From AP-15 sp963775875 (GTDB lineage Bacteria; Pseudomonadota; Alphaproteobacteria; ATCC43930; CGMCC-115725), in NCBI GenBank assembly GCA_963775875.1, contig CAVZKP010000022.1:62001-126000 (forward strand): a stretch of DNA of 64,000 bases, written 5' to 3'. A model generated the notes under the pieces. It worked only from the letters and a program-made list of their open reading frames with translations. It made no database searches and was not told the DNA's origin. Each line of letters opens with the position of its first letter. Within the stretch, counting starts at the first letter, position 1. The translations under genes were made by a program, and so were the position numbers. Below are positions 16,879-25,518 of the stretch, one piece after another.

Positions 16879-17685
16879 TCACGGCGGGACAGTTCCCCGA
16901 CAGGCCCATGCTACGCAGGCGAACGAACGCGGCCCATCAGGGCGGTCGGCAAGATAGGCGCGTCGCAAATGCTCCGTCAGCACCGCACGAGTCGAAGTAG
17001 ACAGACCATCGAGAAAACGCGCCACCGGCCCCTCGCTCGTGATTGGCAGCCAGTAGTCCTTGAAACTAGAAAACTCCATGCGGATCAGCAGGCTGGTTTG
17101 CTCGACATCCAGCAGCCCAAGCTCGCGCCAGAGCGTCGCCATCTCGTCCTGTGCGGTCAATGGGCGGAACAAGAAATGTCGCTCGACGGTGGGATCGAGC
17201 ACGGCGGCAATATCCCAAACCAAGCGCAGGTGAGGCTGACCGCCATAGTTATCCCACACCGCCGCCGTCACCGTGCCTCCGGGCCGCACGACACGCCGCA
17301 TTTCTGCCACCGCACGGGCTGCATCAGGAATGAATTGCAGCACCAGCATCGAGAAAGCCCGGTCGAAGGAATTGTCCTCGAACGGTAGGGCGCGGGCATC
17401 GGCTGGCTGGAAACTGATACGGGGATCGCTGCTCCGGCGGCGCGCGAATTCCACAAAGGACTCGGTCAAATCGACGCCAGCGACGCTGTGCACGTTCGCA
17501 ATCCCGGGAACGGCAAGGCTCAAACTGCCAGTCCCACAACCGACATCGAGCACTCGGTCGCCATCCGATAGACCGCCAAATCGGATCAGCAGTGGCGCAA
17601 GCCGTCGGCTCCATCGTCCCATGACTTGTTCATAGGCTTCGGCGTTCTGGAAGCCGGCGGCGGCGGCGGTGTTGGTATCGGGCAT
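16879..17685 (-). CDS. class I SAM-dependent methyltransferase (UbiE/COQ5-like)
   Basis: A 268-residue protein with the SAM-binding motif I VLDVGCGTGSLS, the acidic loop GVDLTESFVEFA, and PFEDNSFDRAFSMLVLQFIPDA followed by MRRVVRPGGTVTAAVW, as in Methyltransf_11 proteins. Start chosen at MPDTNTAAAA because a good ribosome site (GGGGAG) precedes it. Small-molecule substrate unknown; no biosynthetic neighbours give a clue. Confidence 0.8.
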   Translation of the reverse strand: MPDTNTAAAAGFQNAEAYEQVMGRWSRRLAPLLIRFGGLSDGDRVLDVGCGTGSLSLAVPGIANVHSVAGVDLTESFVEFARRRSSDPRISFQPADARALPFEDNSFDRAFSMLVLQFIPDAARAVAEMRRVVRPGGTVTAAVWDNYGGQPHLRLVWDIAAVLDPTVERHFLFRPLTAQDEMATLWRELGLLDVEQTSLLIRMEFSSFKDYWLPITSEGPVARFLDGLSTSTRAVLTEHLRRAYLADRPDGPRSFACVAWACRGTVPP

Positions 17686-17801
17686 CGCTGGCTCCCCTGA
17701 CAATCGGCTTTCGGCGATAGATCGGTCGCCACAACGTAGCACGCGGCGGCGACATCAAAAAAACGCTGCCGTAGATCTTCCCTTTCTACCTCCCTAGTTG
17801 T

Positions 17802-18738
17802 TCAGGCTAGACGACCCGAAGGAACAGCGGCGATCTCAGCCATGTACAGGCCGAGGAGCAGGGCGATCCCGAGCGGGGTGATCCGCCGTGCCGCGGCCGG
17901 TCTGGGCCGCAGCCACCAGTCGAGCCCGCGGTTGGCGATCGGCATCATCGGCCAGGACAAGAGCCATACGCTGATCGCATTGCCGAGAAAGGTGCCGAGG
18001 ACCGGATCGAGCCCGCGCAGCGCGCGGAAGCAGAAAGCGCAACTCGACCATGACGATTGGAAACAGCATTAGCAGCACGACCATTGACTGTTTCCAGCTC
18101 GCCGGCGTCATCCTCGATTCCTCTGGCGGGAACCAGCCGGCGAACGCTCCCGCCAGTCGGCGGCTCGACCAGGATTGGACCAATGCTGTCGATTCATCGA
18201 TCAGGCGACGCCGCTGTGGCGATGCCAGCCAGTCGTCGAGCTGCCCTGTCGTTGCGAAACGCACCAGGGTGGTCCAGGCCGGCTGTTCCCGCGATGGCGC
18301 CTGCAGATAGGTGCCGCGATAGCCCGGGAATTCCGCCTGCGCCCGCTGAATCCGAGCCGACCATTCGCGGAAGGCGGTCTCCAGTCCGGTTCGGACCCGG
18401 GTCAGGATTACCTCGGTAACGCTCCCCTGAGCGTGAAAATCGGCGGCCTCCTCCTCCGATGCCGCGCCGTCGTCGAGCAGGGCTGACAGTTCCTGATAGA
18501 GGACAGCGCGCTCCGGCGACGCCCGCCATTCGCCGAGCCGGTGCAGATCGCAAAACTGCAGCACCATCTGCCACTCGGCCTTTGACCGCAGCACCGGGAT
18601 AAACTCGATGCTGACAAAGCCGGGCGCTGCCGCCACCATAGTGGCCATGCGTGCCTGCCATGTGAAGAAATCGGCCTGCGCGCCGTTGCGGACGCGCAGT
18701 CGCACAGCGATGGCCGAGGGAGATACCGCAGCGTTCAT
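17802..18738 (-). pseudogene. double ABM-domain membrane protein (COG3224-like) with a C-terminal frameshift
   Basis: The first 190 or so residues contain two antibiotic-biosynthesis-monooxygenase (ABM) ferredoxin-like domains: one with RMATMVAAAPGFVSIEFIPV and one with ARIQRAQAEFPGYRGTYLQA. A membrane anchor follows (SMVVLLMLFPIVMVELRFLLP). At about 18020-18026, in a CGCGCG run, the frame breaks; the neighbouring frame continues with clear membrane sequence (LDPVLGTFLGNAISVWLLSW, ITPLGIALLLGLYMAEIAA) to the stop at 17802. The original protein therefore had about three transmembrane segments. If the shift is real, the product loses two of them; it sits in a GC repeat where sequencing error is also likely. 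Confidence 0.75.
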
Positions 18739-19025
18739 CTACGTCGCCGAAGTTTCAACCACGCGCCGGGCTGCTGGGTCACGGTCATGTTGGTAACCCA
18801 CTCGGCCGGGCCGGAATCCCAATCTGTCGTAGTTTCCTCCATCGCCGGGTCTGGCCGATTTCATGCATCGGGAACGGGCAAAGTTTCGTAAACATCGTTT
18901 TGGCTGTCTCCGGTTTACCTGAGGCGGCGCATTCTCTGGCTGATGAGCTCGATCATCCAGCCCACCAGTTGACAGCGGCGGCGCCGCTGAATTAACGGGG
19001 ATGTCTGCCGTCAGCTCCACGAAAG

Positions 19026-19967
19026 ATGTCCGTGCCCGCTGCTATCGAGCCTTCTCCTTCTCTGCGCCCTCGTCCGGCCCATCTGCGCCGCCTCGAAGCC
19101 GAGGCGATCGGGATCATGCGCGAGGTCGCCGCCGAATTCCGCAAGCCGGTAATGCTCTATTCGATCGGCAAGGATTCGAGCGTCATGCTGCATCTGGCGC
19201 GTAAGGCGTTCTTTCCCGGAAAGCTGCCGTTTCCGCTGTTGCATATTGATACCCTGTGGAAGTTCCGCGAGATGATCGCCTTTCGCGACGCTACAGCGCG
19301 CCGCCTGGGCATCGATCTGATCGTGCATACCAACGAAGAGGGAGTGCGGCGTGGCATCGGCCCGATCGCCTCGGGATCGGCGTTGCATACCGCGGTGATG
19401 AAGACCGAGGCGCTGAAGCAGGCACTCGACCGTCACGGCTTCGACGCCGCCCTCGGCGGCGCGCGGCGCGACGAGGAAAAGAGCCGGGCCAAGGAACGCG
19501 TCTTCTCGCTGCGCGGCGCCAGCCACGACTGGAACCCGAAGAACCAGCGCCCCGAGCTGTGGCGGCTCTACAACACCCGCTTATCGGCGAACGAGACCAT
19601 GCGGGTCTTTCCGCTGTCGAACTGGACCGAGCACGATGTGTGGGAATACATCGCCGCCGAAGAGATTGCGGTGGTGCCATTGTATTTTGCCGCATCGCGG
19701 CCGGTGGTCGAACGCAGCGGGACCTGGATTATGGTCGATGACCACCGCTTGCCCTTGGCGCCGGGCGAGGCGCCGGAGCACCGAACCATCCGCTTTCGTA
19801 CTCTGGGCTGCTACCCCCTGACCGGGGCGATCGAATCGGCAGCGACGACCCCCGCCGAGATACTCGATGAGTTGCGCGACACGCGCCGCTCCGAGCGGCA
19901 GGGTCGGCTGATCGACGGCGATGAGAACGCGGCGATGGAGCGCAAAAAGCGCGAGGGCTATTTTTGA
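19026..19967 (+). CDS. cysD: sulfate adenylyltransferase subunit 2
   Basis: The catalytic subunit that makes adenosine 5'-phosphosulfate from ATP and sulfate, working with the GTPase CysN. A 313-residue PP-loop protein with MLYSIGKDSSVMLHLARKAF, PFPLLHIDTLWKF, GGARRDEEKSRAKER and FRTLGCYPLTGAIES. The stop codon overlaps the cysNC start by one base (TGATG). No cysH is nearby, but cysI and the siroheme gene lie 15 kb upstream. Confidence 0.95.
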   Translation: MSVPAAIEPSPSLRPRPAHLRRLEAEAIGIMREVAAEFRKPVMLYSIGKDSSVMLHLARKAFFPGKLPFPLLHIDTLWKFREMIAFRDATARRLGIDLIVHTNEEGVRRGIGPIASGSALHTAVMKTEALKQALDRHGFDAALGGARRDEEKSRAKERVFSLRGASHDWNPKNQRPELWRLYNTRLSANETMRVFPLSNWTEHDVWEYIAAEEIAVVPLYFAASRPVVERSGTWIMVDDHRLPLAPGEAPEHRTIRFRTLGCYPLTGAIESAATTPAEILDELRDTRRSERQGRLIDGDENAAMERKKREGYF

Positions 19968-21835
19968 TGCGGGCTTCCTGCCAAACGCCGGCCGCACCGC
20001 ACAACCGGGATCTCTTGCGGTTTCTGACCTGTGGATCGGTCGATGACGGCAAATCGACCCTGATCGGCAGGCTGCTGCATGATTGTGCGTTGATCTTCGA
20101 CGACCAGTTGGAGGCCCTCGAACGCGAGTCGCAGCGGTTCGGTACCACCGGCGGGGCAATCGATTTTTCGCTGTTGCTCGACGGGCTCGAAGACGAGCGC
20201 CAGCAGCGAATCACGATCGACGTGGCCTACCGCTTTTTTGCCACTCCCCGGCGCGCCTTCATCGTCGCCGATACGCCGGGGCATGAGCAATACACGCGCA
20301 ATATGGCGACCGGCGCCTCGACCTGCGATCTCGCCGTGATCCTCGTCGACGCGCGCCATGGCGTCGTTTCTCAAACCAAGCGGCACGCCTTTATCTGCTC
20401 CCTGCTCGGCATCCGCCAACTCGTGCTGGCGGTCAACAAGATGGATCTGGTTGGCTACGACGAGCACCGCTTTGCCGAGATCGCCGCCGGTTTTTCGGTG
20501 TTCGCGGCGAGACTGGGCGAGGCGGCGGTCCGCGCCATCCCGCTTTCGGCCGTGTCGGGCGACAACATCATCGAGAATTCTCCGCGGATGCCGTGGTACC
20601 GTGGGCCGGCCTTGCTCGATCATCTCGAAACGGTCGAGGCGGCGGGCGGCGGCGACCAGCCCTTCCGCTTTCCGGTGCAGTGGGTCAACCGCCCGAATGC
20701 CTCGTTCCGCGGCTTTTCGGGAACGGTCGCCTCGGGCTCGATCGCTCCCGGCGACGCGGTGCTGCTCGCCGGCTCGGGTCGATCGACCCGAATCCGTGAG
20801 ATCGCCACCTTCGACGGCGCGCTCGATCGCGCCGGCGCCGGCGATGCAGTCACTCTGACCCTCGCCGACGAGATCGACATCGCCCGCGGCGATGTCCTCG
20901 CCGACCCGCGCGATCCGCCCGAATTCGTCGACCAGTTTGCCGCTCATGTGATCTGGATGAGCGACCATCCGCTCGTTCCCGGTCGCTCCTATCTGCTCAA
21001 GATCGGCGCCCGCACCGTGCCGGCCACGGTTACCGCGCTCAAGCACCGCGTCGATGTCGAAACCCTGGCGCATCTGGCCGACAAGACCCTCGACCTCAAC
21101 GAGATCGGGTTCTGCAACCTGTCGACCGCCGCGCCAGTGGCGTTCGATCCCTATGTGGTCAACCGCGACACCGGCGCCTTTATCCTGATCGACCGCCTCA
21201 CCAACGAAACGGCCGGGGCCGGGATGATCGCCTTTGGCCTGCGCCGGGCCAGCAACATCCACTGGCAGGCGCTAACCGTCGGGCGCGACGAGCGGGCCGC
21301 GCTCAAAGGCCAAAGCCCGGCTGTACTGTGGCTGACCGGCTTGTCGGGGGCTGGGAAATCGACGATCGCCGATCTGGTCGAGAAGCAGCTGCTGGCCGGC
21401 GGCCGGCATACGATGCTGCTCGATGGCGACAATGTGCGGCACGGGCTCAACCGCGATCTCGGCTTTACCGACGCCGACCGGGTCGAGAACGTGCGCCGCG
21501 TGGGCGAGGTCGCCAAGCTGATGGCCGAGGCCGGGCTGATCGTGATCTGTTCGTTCATCTCGCCGTTCCGGGCCGAGCGGCGGATGGTGCGCGAGTTGAC
21601 CGGCCCCACCGCCTTTTTCGAGATTTTCGTCGACACGCCGATCGAGGAATGTATCCGGCGCGATCCCAAAGGCCTCTACGCCAAGGCCAAGGCCGGCGGG
21701 ATCGAGCATTTCACCGGCCTCGATTCTCCCTACGAAGAGCCGGAGGACCCGGAGCTGAGGGTGACGACAATCGGCAGCGCCGAGGAGGCGGCCGAGCAGA
21801 TCATCGACGAGTTGCGGCGGCGGCGGATCATTTGA
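19967..21835 (+). CDS. cysNC: bifunctional sulfate adenylyltransferase GTPase subunit / APS kinase
   Basis: A 622-residue fusion. Residues about 13-440 are CysN, an elongation-factor-like GTPase with P-loop GSVDDGKST (about 23-31), DTPGHEQYTRNMATGAS and NKMDL. Residues about 450-622 are CysC with P-loop GLSGAGKST (about 458-466), DGDNVRHGLNRDLGF and CSFISPFRAERRM. The product drives APS formation and phosphorylates it to PAPS. Start taken as the ATG that overlaps the cysD stop; a TTG one codon earlier is possible. It converges with the UDP-xylose synthase gene, overlapping by 8 bases at the 3' ends. Confidence 0.95.
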   Translation: MRASCQTPAAPHNRDLLRFLTCGSVDDGKSTLIGRLLHDCALIFDDQLEALERESQRFGTTGGAIDFSLLLDGLEDERQQRITIDVAYRFFATPRRAFIVADTPGHEQYTRNMATGASTCDLAVILVDARHGVVSQTKRHAFICSLLGIRQLVLAVNKMDLVGYDEHRFAEIAAGFSVFAARLGEAAVRAIPLSAVSGDNIIENSPRMPWYRGPALLDHLETVEAAGGGDQPFRFPVQWVNRPNASFRGFSGTVASGSIAPGDAVLLAGSGRSTRIREIATFDGALDRAGAGDAVTLTLADEIDIARGDVLADPRDPPEFVDQFAAHVIWMSDHPLVPGRSYLLKIGARTVPATVTALKHRVDVETLAHLADKTLDLNEIGFCNLSTAAPVAFDPYVVNRDTGAFILIDRLTNETAGAGMIAFGLRRASNIHWQALTVGRDERAALKGQSPAVLWLTGLSGAGKSTIADLVEKQLLAGGRHTMLLDGDNVRHGLNRDLGFTDADRVENVRRVGEVAKLMAEAGLIVICSFISPFRAERRMVRELTGPTAFFEIFVDTPIEECIRRDPKGLYAKAKAGGIEHFTGLDSPYEEPEDPELRVTTIGSAEEAAEQIIDELRRRRII

Positions 21836-22850
21836 CCGGGAGCGGCGCCGCCCGCCGGGCGACCACCCGCGTTGCACCGGAGTTATGCTTGTGCCCGCGC
21901 TGGGAGAGCAGCTTGTCGAAATAGGCGATGGTGCGGGTCAGGCCGGCTTTGAGCTCGGTATGCGGGCGCCAGCCCAGCACGGCCTCGGCCTGGGCAATGT
22001 CCGGGCAGCGTTGCACCGGGTCGTCGACCGGGAGCGGGCGGTGGGTGATCGTCGAGCGCGAGCCGGTCAGCGCGATGATTCGTTCGGCGAGTTCGGCGAC
22101 CGAGATTTCGACCGGATTGCCGAGGTTGATCGGCCCGGTAATGTCGTCAGGAGCGGCCATCAGCGCCAGAAACCCGTCGATCAGATCGTCGACATAGCAG
22201 AAGGCGCGCGTCTGGGTTCCCTCGCCGTAGAGGGTGATCGGTTCGTTCTGCAGCGCCTGCACGATAAAATTGGAGACGACGCGACCGTCATTGGGGTGCA
22301 TGCGCGGCCCGTAGGTATTGAAGATGCGGGCGACGCGGATCTTCAGATCGTGTTGGCGATAATAGTCGAAGAACAAGGTCTCGGCACAGCGCTTGCCCTC
22401 GTCGTAGCACGCGCGCGGGCCGATCGGGTTGACGTTGCCGCGGTAGCTCTCTTGCTGCGGGTGCAGGGTCGGATCGCCATAGACCTCCGAAGTCGACGCC
22501 TGGAAGATCTTGGCCTTCAGCCGTTTGGCCAGCCCCAGCATGTTGATCGCGCCGATGACGCTGGTCTTGGTCGTTTGCACCGGATCAAGCTGGTAATGAA
22601 TCGGCGAGGCCGGGCAGGCGAGATTATAGATTTCGTCGACCTCGACAAACAGCGGGTGGGTGATGTCGTGGCGCATCGCCTCGAAATGCGGGTCGCCCAA
22701 CAGGTGGGCGATGTTGTCCTTGCGCCCGGTGAAATAATTGTCGATGCAGAGCACGTCGTCGCCCCGGGCGAGCAGTCGCTCGCACAGATGCGAGCCGAGA
22801 AACCCGGCGCCACCGGTGACGAGGACACGCTTGGCTACGACGCTGGTCAT
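21828..22850 (-). CDS. UDP-glucuronate decarboxylase (UDP-xylose synthase), SDR family
   Basis: A 340-residue extended SDR: NAD site VLVTGGAGFLGSHLCERL, then ACPASPIHYQLDPVQTTKTS, FQASTSEVYGDP and the active-site YDEGKR, all features of UXS enzymes that turn UDP-glucuronate into UDP-xylose. The substrate would come from the UDP-glucose dehydrogenase encoded 41 bases upstream on the same strand. A long open frame extends far upstream in this phase but is only the shadow of that dehydrogenase; the MTSVVAKRVLVTGG start is clear. Confidence 0.9.
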   Translation of the reverse strand: MTSVVAKRVLVTGGAGFLGSHLCERLLARGDDVLCIDNYFTGRKDNIAHLLGDPHFEAMRHDITHPLFVEVDEIYNLACPASPIHYQLDPVQTTKTSVIGAINMLGLAKRLKAKIFQASTSEVYGDPTLHPQQESYRGNVNPIGPRACYDEGKRCAETLFFDYYRQHDLKIRVARIFNTYGPRMHPNDGRVVSNFIVQALQNEPITLYGEGTQTRAFCYVDDLIDGFLALMAAPDDITGPINLGNPVEISVAELAERIIALTGSRSTITHRPLPVDDPVQRCPDIAQAEAVLGWRPHTELKAGLTRTIAYFDKLLSQRGHKHNSGATRVVARRAAPLPVK

Positions 22851-22891
22851 CAGGAACCCTTCGGCTGGAAGTTGGTGCGGTTCGGCACAGA

Positions 22892-24232
22892 TCAGGCCAG
22901 CGCCCGCAATTGCGGGCGGGCGCTCCGCGCCGGGCGGCCGATGCTTACATAGGAGAGACCGGCGGCGACCATCTCGTGCGGCTCGTACACGTTGCGCAGA
23001 TCGATCACCATCGGGGTCGCCAGCAGATTGCCGACCCGCGCCAGATCGAGCGCGCGGAACGCGTTCCACTCGGTCAGCAGGACGAGCGCGTCGGCGCCCG
23101 CCATCGTCGCATAGGCGTCCTCGCAATAGACGATCGTGGGCAGCAGCTTTTTCGCCTCCGCCATGCCCTCGGGGTCGAAGGCGCGGATTGTCGCCCCCGC
23201 CGCGGCAAGGCGCGGCAGGATCGCCAGGCTGGGGCTGTCGCGCATATCGTCGGTGTTGGGCTTGAAGGTCAGGCCGAGCACGGCGATCGTCTTGCCGGCG
23301 ACCTTGCCGCCGCAAGCGGCGATGATCTTGTCGGCCATGCGCTCTTTGCGCCGGTCGTTGGCCCGCACCACGGTCTCGACGATCGCCAGCGGCGCCTTGG
23401 CCTCGCTCGCGGTGCGCACCAGCGCGCGGCAGTCCTTGGGAAAGCACGAGCCGCCAAAGCCCGGCCCGGCATGGAGAAACTTGCGGCCGATGCGGCCGTC
23501 GAGGCCAATGCCCTTGGCCACATCCTGGACATCGGCCCCCACCCGTTCGCACAGATCGGCGATCTCGTTGATAAACGTGATCTTTGTCGCGAGAAAGGCG
23601 TTGGCCGCGTATTTGATCAGTTCGGCAGTTTCGATGTCGGTAAACAGCATCGGCGTTTCGAGCAGATAGAGCGGACGGTAGAGCGCCCGCATCACCGCGC
23701 GGGCGGGCTCGCTGTCGGCGCCGATCACCACCCGGTCGGGGCGCATGAAATCCTCGATCGCCGAGCCTTCGCGCAAAAATTCGGGGTTCGAGACCACGTC
23801 GAACCCGCCTGGCGGGCGCACCCGCCGCAGGATCTCGGCAACCTCGCGCCCGGTGCCGACCGGCACCGTCGACTTGGTGACAATGACGGCATAATTGGTG
23901 AGGGCTCGCCCGATCTCCTCGGCCGCGGTATGGACATAAGTGAGATCCGCATGGCCGTCGCCGCGGCGCGACGGCGTGCCGACGGCGATGAACACGGCCT
24001 CGGCCCCGGCAACCGCGCGCGACAGATCGCTCGTGAATGAGAGCCGCCCCGCCGCTACGTTTCTGGCCACCAGGGCTTCGAGCCCGGGCTCGAAGATCGG
24101 CATCCGGCCCTGCTGCAGCCGCGCGATCTTGGCCCGATCCTGGTCGACGCAGGCGACATCGACGCCGAACTCGGAAAAGCACGCGCCCGAGACCAGCCCG
24201 ACATATCCTGTTCCGATTATCGCGACGCGCAT
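22892..24232 (-). CDS. ugd: UDP-glucose 6-dehydrogenase
   Basis: Oxidises UDP-glucose twice to UDP-glucuronate with NAD. The 446-residue protein starts MRVAIIGTGYVGLVSGACFS, contains the middle-domain block NAFLATKITFINEIADLCE, the catalytic-cysteine motif GFGGSCFPKDCRAL and FKPNTDDMRDSPSL. It is the first gene of a two-gene unit with UDP-xylose synthase, and is divergent from galE; the 167-base gap probably holds both promoters. Confidence 0.94.
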   Translation of the reverse strand: MRVAIIGTGYVGLVSGACFSEFGVDVACVDQDRAKIARLQQGRMPIFEPGLEALVARNVAAGRLSFTSDLSRAVAGAEAVFIAVGTPSRRGDGHADLTYVHTAAEEIGRALTNYAVIVTKSTVPVGTGREVAEILRRVRPPGGFDVVSNPEFLREGSAIEDFMRPDRVVIGADSEPARAVMRALYRPLYLLETPMLFTDIETAELIKYAANAFLATKITFINEIADLCERVGADVQDVAKGIGLDGRIGRKFLHAGPGFGGSCFPKDCRALVRTASEAKAPLAIVETVVRANDRRKERMADKIIAACGGKVAGKTIAVLGLTFKPNTDDMRDSPSLAILPRLAAAGATIRAFDPEGMAEAKKLLPTIVYCEDAYATMAGADALVLLTEWNAFRALDLARVGNLLATPMVIDLRNVYEPHEMVAAGLSYVSIGRPARSARPQLRALA

Positions 24233-24399
24233 TTCATCCGATCCTTGCACGAATGCAGCACAAAACGGTGACCGGGCCGGCTTATTCCACCGGAGCGGCT
24301 CGCGGCAAGTCGCCGCGCCTGCCAATGACGCCATCGGCGGAAGAGCCGGCGGAGATGGCGCGTTGTGCTACCATCGTACAGTCGAGTGCGGCAGGCGGC

Positions 24400-25380
24400 A
24401 TGGCACGAGCGGTCCTGGTAACCGGCGGGGCGGGATATATCGGCTCGCACGCCTGCAAAGTGTTGGCGCGCTCCGGCTATCTGCCGGTCGTTTTCGACAA
24501 TCTGTCGCGCGGTCGCCGTGAGGCGGTGCGTTGGGGGCCGCTGGTCGAGGGCGACCTTGCCGACGGCGTGCGACTCTCGGCCGCACTCGCCGAGCATCGA
24601 GTGTCCGCGGTGATGCATTTCGCCGCCTATGCCTATGTCGGCGAGTTGGTGAGCGATCCGGCGCTCTACTACCGCAACAATCTGTGCGGCACCCTGTCGC
24701 TGTTGGAGGCGATGCGGGAAGCGGGCGTCGTCGAGATCGTCTTCTCCTCGACCTGTGCGACCTACGGCATCCCCAATGACGTGCCGATCCGCGAAGGCGC
24801 GCCGCAACGCCCGGTCAACCCCTATGGGGAGACCAAGCTTGCGATCGAGCGGGCATTGCATTGGTACGGTGAAGCCTACGGGCTGCGTTCGATATCGCTG
24901 CGCTATTTCAACGCGGCCGGAGCAGATTTGGATGGCGAGATCGGCGAATGCCACGAGCCCGAAACCCATCTGATTCCACTGGTGCTGCAGGCGGTTATCG
25001 GACAAAGGCCGCAGATCGATATCTACGGTACCGACTACCCGACGCCAGACGGGACCGCGATCCGCGATTACGTCCATGTCCAGGACCTCGCGATCGCGCA
25101 TCTGCGCGCGCTGGAGCGCCTGCGCGCCGGCGGCGCCGGCATCGCGCTCAATCTCGGCACCGGCATCGGTCATTCGGTGCGCCAGGTGATCGCCGCTGCC
25201 GAGGCGGTCGCCGGCCGCAAAGTCCTGGCGCGGGCCGCGCCGCGGCGGCCGGGCGATCCTCCGGCGCTGGTCGCCGACCCGAGCCTCGCGGCCGAGATTC
25301 TTGGCTGGCGGGCACAGCATTCCGACCTCGACACGATCGTGCGGACCGCCTTTGCCTGGCAACAGCATGCTGCCGGGTAG
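24400..25380 (+). CDS. galE: UDP-glucose 4-epimerase
   Basis: Interconverts UDP-glucose and UDP-galactose. A 326-residue SDR with VLVTGGAGYIGSHACKVL, the catalytic Ser region SSTCATYG, the YxxxK pair in NPYGETKLAIERAL, LRYFNAAGAD and the GTDYPTPDGTAIRDYVHV block typical of GalE. It heads a plus-strand series that continues with a hydrolase/glycosyltransferase fusion, an ABC exporter and a methyltransferase. Confidence 0.93.
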   Translation: MARAVLVTGGAGYIGSHACKVLARSGYLPVVFDNLSRGRREAVRWGPLVEGDLADGVRLSAALAEHRVSAVMHFAAYAYVGELVSDPALYYRNNLCGTLSLLEAMREAGVVEIVFSSTCATYGIPNDVPIREGAPQRPVNPYGETKLAIERALHWYGEAYGLRSISLRYFNAAGADLDGEIGECHEPETHLIPLVLQAVIGQRPQIDIYGTDYPTPDGTAIRDYVHVQDLAIAHLRALERLRAGGAGIALNLGTGIGHSVRQVIAAAEAVAGRKVLARAAPRRPGDPPALVADPSLAAEILGWRAQHSDLDTIVRTAFAWQQHAAG

Positions 25381-25518
25381 CACTCCCGGGCTTGCCTGGC
25401 CGGATTATGGTCCGCCTGCCGCCGATCGGGCGGGAATGGATCGCCTGACCGTCCGTTGTGCGAGCGCTGTCCCGAGCGGAGGCCGACCGCGGCAGCGTCT
25501 ATCCTCGGAGCCTTGAAG

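Noticed and set aside
21828..24182. Apparent 784-residue fusion upstream of UDP-xylose synthase
   Set aside because: The upstream part is an out-of-phase reading of ugd, Arg-rich and without domains; the true start is at 22850.
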